NCBI RefSeq assembly: GCF_002899675.1
Contig: NZ_PKUU01000020.1
Span: 62,001 to 126,000 of the forward strand
Length of the DNA: 64,000 bases
Origin: Clostridium sp. chh4-2
Lineage (GTDB): Bacteria > Bacillota > Clostridia > Lachnospirales > Lachnospiraceae
Direction of reading: 5' to 3'
Part shown: positions 60,033 through 64,000 of the stretch, piece after piece
Layout: every line of letters starts with the position of its first letter
Position numbering within the stretch: the stretch's first letter is position 1
Program-made: the position numbers and the translations under genes
Notes under the pieces: generated by a model
What the model was told of the DNA's origin: nothing
What the model saw: the letters and a program-made list of their open reading frames with translations, nothing else
The model's database searches: none

Positions 60033-60839
60033 TTACTTTGTAATCCGGTTGTCTTCATCAAACCGTTCTTTTACGCCTGTTTTTATATGTACTTCGTCTA
60101 AATACTCCAGCCATTTACTATCCGTCATAAAATCGATCCACAGATAATGCATTTTCTTTCCTTCAGGAATCTCCACTCCGTGATTGGAACCTAAAGGAAT
60201 GTGGATCAAAGTATTGCCCTCCAAAGGCTGTATGTTGTCATCGATCAGCAGATTCACATCATTATCCCGGAAGCTGAAGAAAAACTGGTCCAGCAGCGGG
60301 TGGGCGTGGGGTTCCACCCGGTCCGGTCCGTAAGCTTCATTGGATCCCATGCAGAATCCCGGCAGAAAGTGATGGTCTATGATGGAACGGCTGATAGTTT
60401 TTTGACTTTTAAATGTCTCCCGGTACTGCTCGCATTCATCATATTGCTGAACAAAAGGCAGTTTGGTTTTCTGTTCATCCAACTGTTTCCGGGCTGTATC
60501 CGTTAAGGCCCATTGGATCTCCAGATAATGAGAGCAGCCGATGCCGGTAATTGTGAGCTCCTGATCCGGGTCGGCCGTATATACGGCTTTTTCCCTCAGC
60601 CTGTGAATGCCTGTGCAGTTTCTGATTTCCAGCACGCCGTCCAGTAAAAAAAATGTTTTGAGGTTGTTCGGTTCCGCCTCATAAGCGAGCTTATCTCTGT
60701 CAAATATTGTGTGATAATAAACACCGGCTCCCGGGATTTCACCCAAAAGCATTGGAAGCTCGCAGCGCATATGATCTGTCGCGTGCAGTACCGGAAAAAG
60801 GGCTATTCCGTTTTTTCTGGCAGTTTCAAGCTGTCCCAT
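60033..60839 (-). CDS. Two-cupin (bicupin) protein
   Basis: 268-residue protein with two cupin barrels. The N-terminal barrel (about 40-110) has LKTFFLLDGVLEIR but few metal ligands. The C-terminal barrel (about 155-245) has EPHAHPLLDQFFFSF near 178 and HIPLGSNHGVEIPEG near 220, with His ligands for a metal. Possibly a lyase, isomerase or dioxygenase-like enzyme; the N-terminal barrel looks structural. First gene of the TRAP/UroD operon, ATG after CAGGAGG. A tandem operator-like repeat lies ~45 nt upstream. Confidence 0.75.
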   Translation of the reverse strand: MGQLETARKNGIALFPVLHATDHMRCELPMLLGEIPGAGVYYHTIFDRDKLAYEAEPNNLKTFFLLDGVLEIRNCTGIHRLREKAVYTADPDQELTITGIGCSHYLEIQWALTDTARKQLDEQKTKLPFVQQYDECEQYRETFKSQKTISRSIIDHHFLPGFCMGSNEAYGPDRVEPHAHPLLDQFFFSFRDNDVNLLIDDNIQPLEGNTLIHIPLGSNHGVEIPEGKKMHYLWIDFMTDSKWLEYLDEVHIKTGVKERFDEDNRITK

Positions 60840-60882
60840 AGAAAAACCTCCTGATTATTTTATTTATATTAGCTATAAAACA

Positions 60883-60912
60883 TTTTACTAAAAAGTTTTA
60901 CTAAAACGTTTT
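60883..60912. promoter_or_regulatory. Tandem operator-like repeats before the bicupin operon
   Basis: TTTTACTAAAA occurs twice (60883-60893 and 60896-60906) with 13-bp periodicity, the second running into the palindrome AAAACGTTTT (60903-60912). The centre CG palindrome is typical of LacI-family sites; no LacI gene is in the window. Confidence 0.5.
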
Positions 60913-61067
60913 CTTACCAAGATTGTAACTGCTTACATTTTAAATGTCAATGCACTTTTTTTATACTATCGGCAATTTCGTTTATATTTACAAAAACATG
61001 AGTAATATTTTGTGTATTATCACTAAAATGGAGGAGGGCAAAAGAATATAGTTAAGCCTCAGAACAG

Positions 61068-61113
61068 AATCAGCCCGGGAATATCCTGTAAATGGGATAT
61101 TCCCGGGCTGATT
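61068..61113. terminator. Strong hairpin downstream of the GntR gene
   Basis: 19-bp perfect stem AATCAGCCCGGGAATATCC with a ~7-nt loop. There is no U-tract on either side, so it may be a transcript-stabilising or Rho-assisted end rather than an intrinsic terminator. The rest of 60840-61190 has only the operator-like repeats above. Confidence 0.5.
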
Positions 61114-61190
61114 ACCAGCAGATGACCTATGCAGCCACCCGCCTTTGTTAAAATGTGGTCTGTTAATGAATTGAGACATAAAGTGAACAT

Positions 61191-62513
61191 CTATAAAAAA
61201 GTCCTCTGTGAAAGATTCTTCAGTACAGATCCTCGGGAACGGGTCAGATGATCCGCCATTCCGGCAGATGCCTCATCCCAGTCTTTTTTTAAACAAGGCA
61301 AAATGATTTCCAGATGTTCCTTCATAGAATCCGTAACCCTGTTTTCGGCAGTATTACCGCATAAAACCCTGACCCTGTGGGTCTGGGCGTGAATCTGTTC
61401 ATAGACCTGGCTGATATAGGAATTATCAGCGGCCTGAATTAAACTCAAATGGAATTCATCATCAAAGGTGTAATGAGAGCCGTCCGGCTGTAGCGGGGCT
61501 GCGGCTGAAAAGTTATTATACATGTCCATATAAAAATCTTCGGAAAGCTTGTTGCCATAGTGCAGAATCACATAGGGTTCCAGAAGGAGACGTGTTTCAT
61601 AAACCGGTTTTAAATCGCCCACAGTTAACTGAGCCACTAAAACCCCTTTTTTAGGCAGAATGGTCACCAGCTTTTCCTGCTCCAGGCGGCTGAGGGCGTC
61701 GCGGACCGGCGTCTGGCTGCCCGGAACAGCTTCCTCCAGCAGGCTCCCATTCAGCAAAGCGCCGGGAAGATATTCACAGTTGATAATTTTTTGCCGTATG
61801 ATCTGGTAAGCCTGCTGTTTTAAGTTGTTTTTTCCATAAGTGCGGGCCTTTTTCGCAGCCGGCGGGCGGCTTGGCTTCAGACAGGCCAGGGCGTCTTCAA
61901 AAAGAATATCCCGGTAGGATTTTAAAACCGCCGGCAGGATATCAGAAGCATTGTCCCAGCAGTTTTGTATACAGGAATCAATCAGTTTCTGATAAAGATT
62001 AAAAAGTCCCCCCATCTGTCCGGAAGAGATCGGGATAAGAGAATGGAGCCGCTGCTCCTGATACCTGTACTGATCATAAAACTGAATCAGATAGGGGTTT
62101 TGGGAACTTTGATACAATAAACTGTGCAGCGAAGACATGATCCTGAAAAACTCATTGGAACTGCTGGAGACGGCAGGATCAGGAAAGCGGCTTTTAAACT
62201 CACGATACTCGGATACTTCAATATTTTTCCCATATTCGCTGATGATATAAGGCTCAAAAATAAGCCTGGCTTCAAAAAGATCACTTAAATCAGCCAGGGT
62301 TATATCTTCCACCACGATTCCCTTAGGGGGAAAAATCCTCACAAAATGTTCCTGTTCTAAACGGCTGACCGCATCCCTTACCGGTGTGCGGCCAAGAGAC
62401 AGCATATCGCAGAGCATATTTTCGGTCAAAAGCGTTCCCGGAGGAAATTCGCAGTCCAATATTTTATTTTTTACGATCTGATAAGCCTGCAATTTTAAAC
62501 TGTTTTTATTCAT
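61191..62513 (-). CDS. GntR/FadR-family regulator with two complete DNA-binding and effector units in one chain
   Basis: 440-residue protein, about twice the family's normal length. Unit 1 (residues ~5-215) and unit 2 (~229-440) each hold a winged helix (GRTPVRDAVSRLEQEHFVRI; SQTPVRDALSRLEQEKLVTI) followed by an FCD-type all-helical effector domain starting DLSDLFEARLIFEPYI and DLKPVYETRLLLEPYV. Unit 2 keeps the FCD-type histidines (EFHLSL, QTHRVRVL, KEHLEI), whereas unit 1 has lost at least the last. FadR-type regulators normally dimerise; this chain could be a built-in dimer. ATG at 62513 with AGGAG upstream is preferred to an in-frame ATG at 62591 that lies inside a repeat. Likely controls the flanking UroD genes. 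Confidence 0.9.
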   Translation of the reverse strand: MNKNSLKLQAYQIVKNKILDCEFPPGTLLTENMLCDMLSLGRTPVRDAVSRLEQEHFVRIFPPKGIVVEDITLADLSDLFEARLIFEPYIISEYGKNIEVSEYREFKSRFPDPAVSSSSNEFFRIMSSLHSLLYQSSQNPYLIQFYDQYRYQEQRLHSLIPISSGQMGGLFNLYQKLIDSCIQNCWDNASDILPAVLKSYRDILFEDALACLKPSRPPAAKKARTYGKNNLKQQAYQIIRQKIINCEYLPGALLNGSLLEEAVPGSQTPVRDALSRLEQEKLVTILPKKGVLVAQLTVGDLKPVYETRLLLEPYVILHYGNKLSEDFYMDMYNNFSAAAPLQPDGSHYTFDDEFHLSLIQAADNSYISQVYEQIHAQTHRVRVLCGNTAENRVTDSMKEHLEIILPCLKKDWDEASAGMADHLTRSRGSVLKNLSQRTFL

Positions 62514-62558
62514 TAAGAAGCAACTCCTGACTGAAAGAATCTTAATTATAATCTTATT

Positions 62559-62708
62559 GTAACTGTTCAGAGGGCGGGAATATTGATACAAAAATCATTG
62601 TCAAGCTTGCTTGTAAGCGGATTTTTGTATCAATATTCCCATCGGAGGAACCTCCCAGCTTTTATATGGCCGTAGGCTATACAAGAAGATGCCCCCCTGA
62701 ATAGTTAT
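62559..62708. repeat. Branched hairpin element between divergent gntR and the second UroD gene
   Basis: Outer arms GTAACTGTTCAG and CTGAATAGTTAT pair with G-T wobbles. Inside are a 21-bp perfect stem (GGGAATATTGATACAAAAAT at 62576 onward, partner 62620-62640), a GGAGG-AA-CCTCC hairpin, and the loop word CAAGAAGATGCCCCC shared with 3881-3928. Confidence 0.7.
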
Positions 62709-62783
62709 ATTTATTTACAATATAATGGATGGGGCTTGTTATGTCAAGAAATGGGATACAGAAAGGCTTGACCAAGGAGATTA

Positions 62784-62949
62784 GATATATACAATGAGAA
62801 ATAAAAGGGTGATAGAATTGCTGCTTTGACATGGGGTAAATCTAATTTCACAACCAAAATAAATAGAAAATATCGGAATAAACAGTTGACATAATCGAAA
62901 AAATGCTTTACTTTAATAATATATTATGATATATACAATGAGAATTAAA
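62784..62949 (+). promoter_or_regulatory. 22-bp direct repeat in the leader of the second UroD gene
   Basis: GATATATACAATGAGAA followed by ATAAA or TTAAA occurs at 62784-62805 and 62928-62949 with one mismatch. The second copy runs into the ribosome site. A TTGACA lies at 62886-62891 between them. Possible paired sites for the duplicated GntR regulator. Confidence 0.45.
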
Positions 62950-62960
62950 GGAGAGGGAAA

Positions 62961-64000
62961 ATGAACGGGAGAGAAAAACTGGAAGCTGCAATCCACCATA
63001 AGGACTGCGGTAAAATTGCCTTTGATTTAGGCGCGACAAAAGCTACCGGAATCAACGCGTCACTGCTTTATCACCTGAGGCGGCTGTATGGCAGGGATGA
63101 GCCGGTTAAGATTTACGACACCTATCAGATGCTGGGGCTGGTTGACGAAAAGGACGCTCAGATGTTTGGCCTGGACATTCTGGGGATCTGGAGCGATATG
63201 ACGGTCTTTGGATACCGCAATAACCGTTGGAAGAGCTGGACAACACCCGACGGAGTACCTGCGTTAATCGGTGAGAACGCCTGCATTACGCAGAAGAACA
63301 ATAACCTTTATATGCATCCCAAGGGAGATCCTGATGCAAGGCCCAGCGGTTGTATGCCTTTGGAAGGCGGCCTGTACTTTGATTACCTGACACGGCAGGA
63401 TGAATATGACGAGGATGATCTCAATGCTTTGGAAGATTACAAAGAACAGCTGGAAGTGATGACCATTGATGACGAAACTCTGGAATTTTACCGCAGTCAG
63501 GCCGACTATTATCATGAAACTACGGACTGCGGGATTGTATTAAATGCGGAGTACGGGAATATGGGAGCGCAGACCATGCTGAACGGCGGCTATGCCAAAA
63601 TAACGCCCGGAATCAGGGATTTTGCGGAGTTTCTGATGGCCCACAGCCTGTTCCCCGAATACATTGAAGATATCTATGAAGCTTGGACCAAGCTGTGTAT
63701 ACGCAATTTGAAACTGCTTCATCAGGCGGTTGGAGATAAGGCGCAGGCGGTATTCCTGTGCGGAACGGATTTTGGAACCCAAAGCAGCGAGATCATGTCC
63801 AAGACCATGTTCAGGGATCTGTACGTGCCGTATTTTAAACGGATTAACGGCTGGGTTCATGAGAATACAAACTGGAAAACGCTTTATCACAGCTGCGGGT
63901 CTCTGGTTAATATTCTGGATGATATGGTGGACTGCGGCATCGACTGCTTAAACCCGGTTCAAACATCCGCAAAGAGCATGGACCCGCAGTTTTTAAAACA
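62961..64000 (+). CDS. Uroporphyrinogen-decarboxylase-fold methyltransferase-like protein, cut by window end
   Basis: At least 346 residues, continuing past the window. It opens MNGREKLEAAIHHKDCGKIA, the N-terminal pattern of the URO-D methyltransferase group, and has the metal motif YHSCGSLVNI near residue 310 followed by NPVQTSAKSMDP, as in MtaA-like and uncharacterised catabolic members. It is a different branch from the gene at 55606 (low similarity). ATG follows AAAGGAGAGGG. Divergent from the GntR regulator, which probably controls it. A corrinoid protein gene may lie beyond the end. Confidence 0.87.
   Translation, partial: MNGREKLEAAIHHKDCGKIAFDLGATKATGINASLLYHLRRLYGRDEPVKIYDTYQMLGLVDEKDAQMFGLDILGIWSDMTVFGYRNNRWKSWTTPDGVPALIGENACITQKNNNLYMHPKGDPDARPSGCMPLEGGLYFDYLTRQDEYDEDDLNALEDYKEQLEVMTIDDETLEFYRSQADYYHETTDCGIVLNAEYGNMGAQTMLNGGYAKITPGIRDFAEFLMAHSLFPEYIEDIYEAWTKLCIRNLKLLHQAVGDKAQAVFLCGTDFGTQSSEIMSKTMFRDLYVPYFKRINGWVHENTNWKTLYHSCGSLVNILDDMVDCGIDCLNPVQTSAKSMDPQFLK

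Noticed and set aside
60988-61179. Minus-strand 63-codon frame over the hairpin after gntR
   Set aside because: Covers a perfect 19-bp hairpin and lacks a ribosome site.

Overview
The window reads as chromosomal DNA of a spore-forming, strictly anaerobic Clostridia member, most likely a Lachnospiraceae gut species of the Enterocloster/Hungatella/Lachnoclostridium type. The evidence is moderate GC, strong AGGAGG-type ribosome sites, an SpmA spore-maturation protein, anaerobic flavin/ferredoxin enzymes, and a run of transporter-plus-catabolism islands typical of those genomes. No rRNA, tRNA, CRISPR array, phage or transposase gene was seen.

Layout. 1-5.1 kb: a Cys-rich InlB-repeat protein, then a YclNOPQ-like siderophore ABC operon behind a possible iron-regulator operator. 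5.1-7.5 kb: orphan spmA, and a TetR regulator divergent from an alpha/beta hydrolase. 7.5-15.8 kb: a Crp/Fnr regulator divergent from a tripartite tricarboxylate transporter (TTT) operon with two sulfatases and an amidohydrolase. 15.8-33.6 kb: a membrane AraC regulator divergent from a 13-gene operon (oligopeptide-type ABC importer, type-B carboxylesterase, three metallo-beta-lactamase-fold enzymes, mutarotase-like protein, beta-propeller lactonase, duplicated alpha/beta hydrolase, MATE exporter). 33.9-35.0 kb: peptide deformylase and a small conserved protein. 35.0-36.0 kb: two long hairpin elements. 36.0-45.4 kb: ferredoxin, unknown protein and isopropylmalate-dehydrogenase-like enzyme, divergent from LysR, a second TTT set, an enoate-reductase-type flavoenzyme and a LUD protein. 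45.8-55.2 kb: broken diguanylate cyclase, GH3 enzyme, Na+ symporter, AAA/DUF4143 protein, heparinase II/III-like protein, PHP and HAD phosphatases. 55.6-64 kb: a TRAP transporter/UroD-type methyltransferase/cupin operon, an internally duplicated GntR regulator, and a second UroD-like gene cut by the window end.

Each island pairs one importer of a different class (siderophore ABC, TTT, peptide ABC, TRAP, NSS) with a local regulator and a small set of hydrolases or redox enzymes. This suits an organism that takes up many small organic acids, esters and glycan fragments; the substrates cannot be read from sequence.

The strongest unexplained signals are non-coding. Two inverted copies of a 294-352 bp hairpin element (35.05-35.94 kb) share loop, internal loop and mismatch positions while their stems differ by compensated substitutions. 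A third 289 bp hairpin lies at 55.3 kb, and families of short palindromes sit just after stop codons. Vestiges of a duplicated siderophore-binding-protein/terminator/spmA block bracket the TTT-sulfatase island. Other notable points are a single-chain double GntR regulator, a probable AUU start codon, and a LUD gene whose N-terminus is out of frame with its only ATG.
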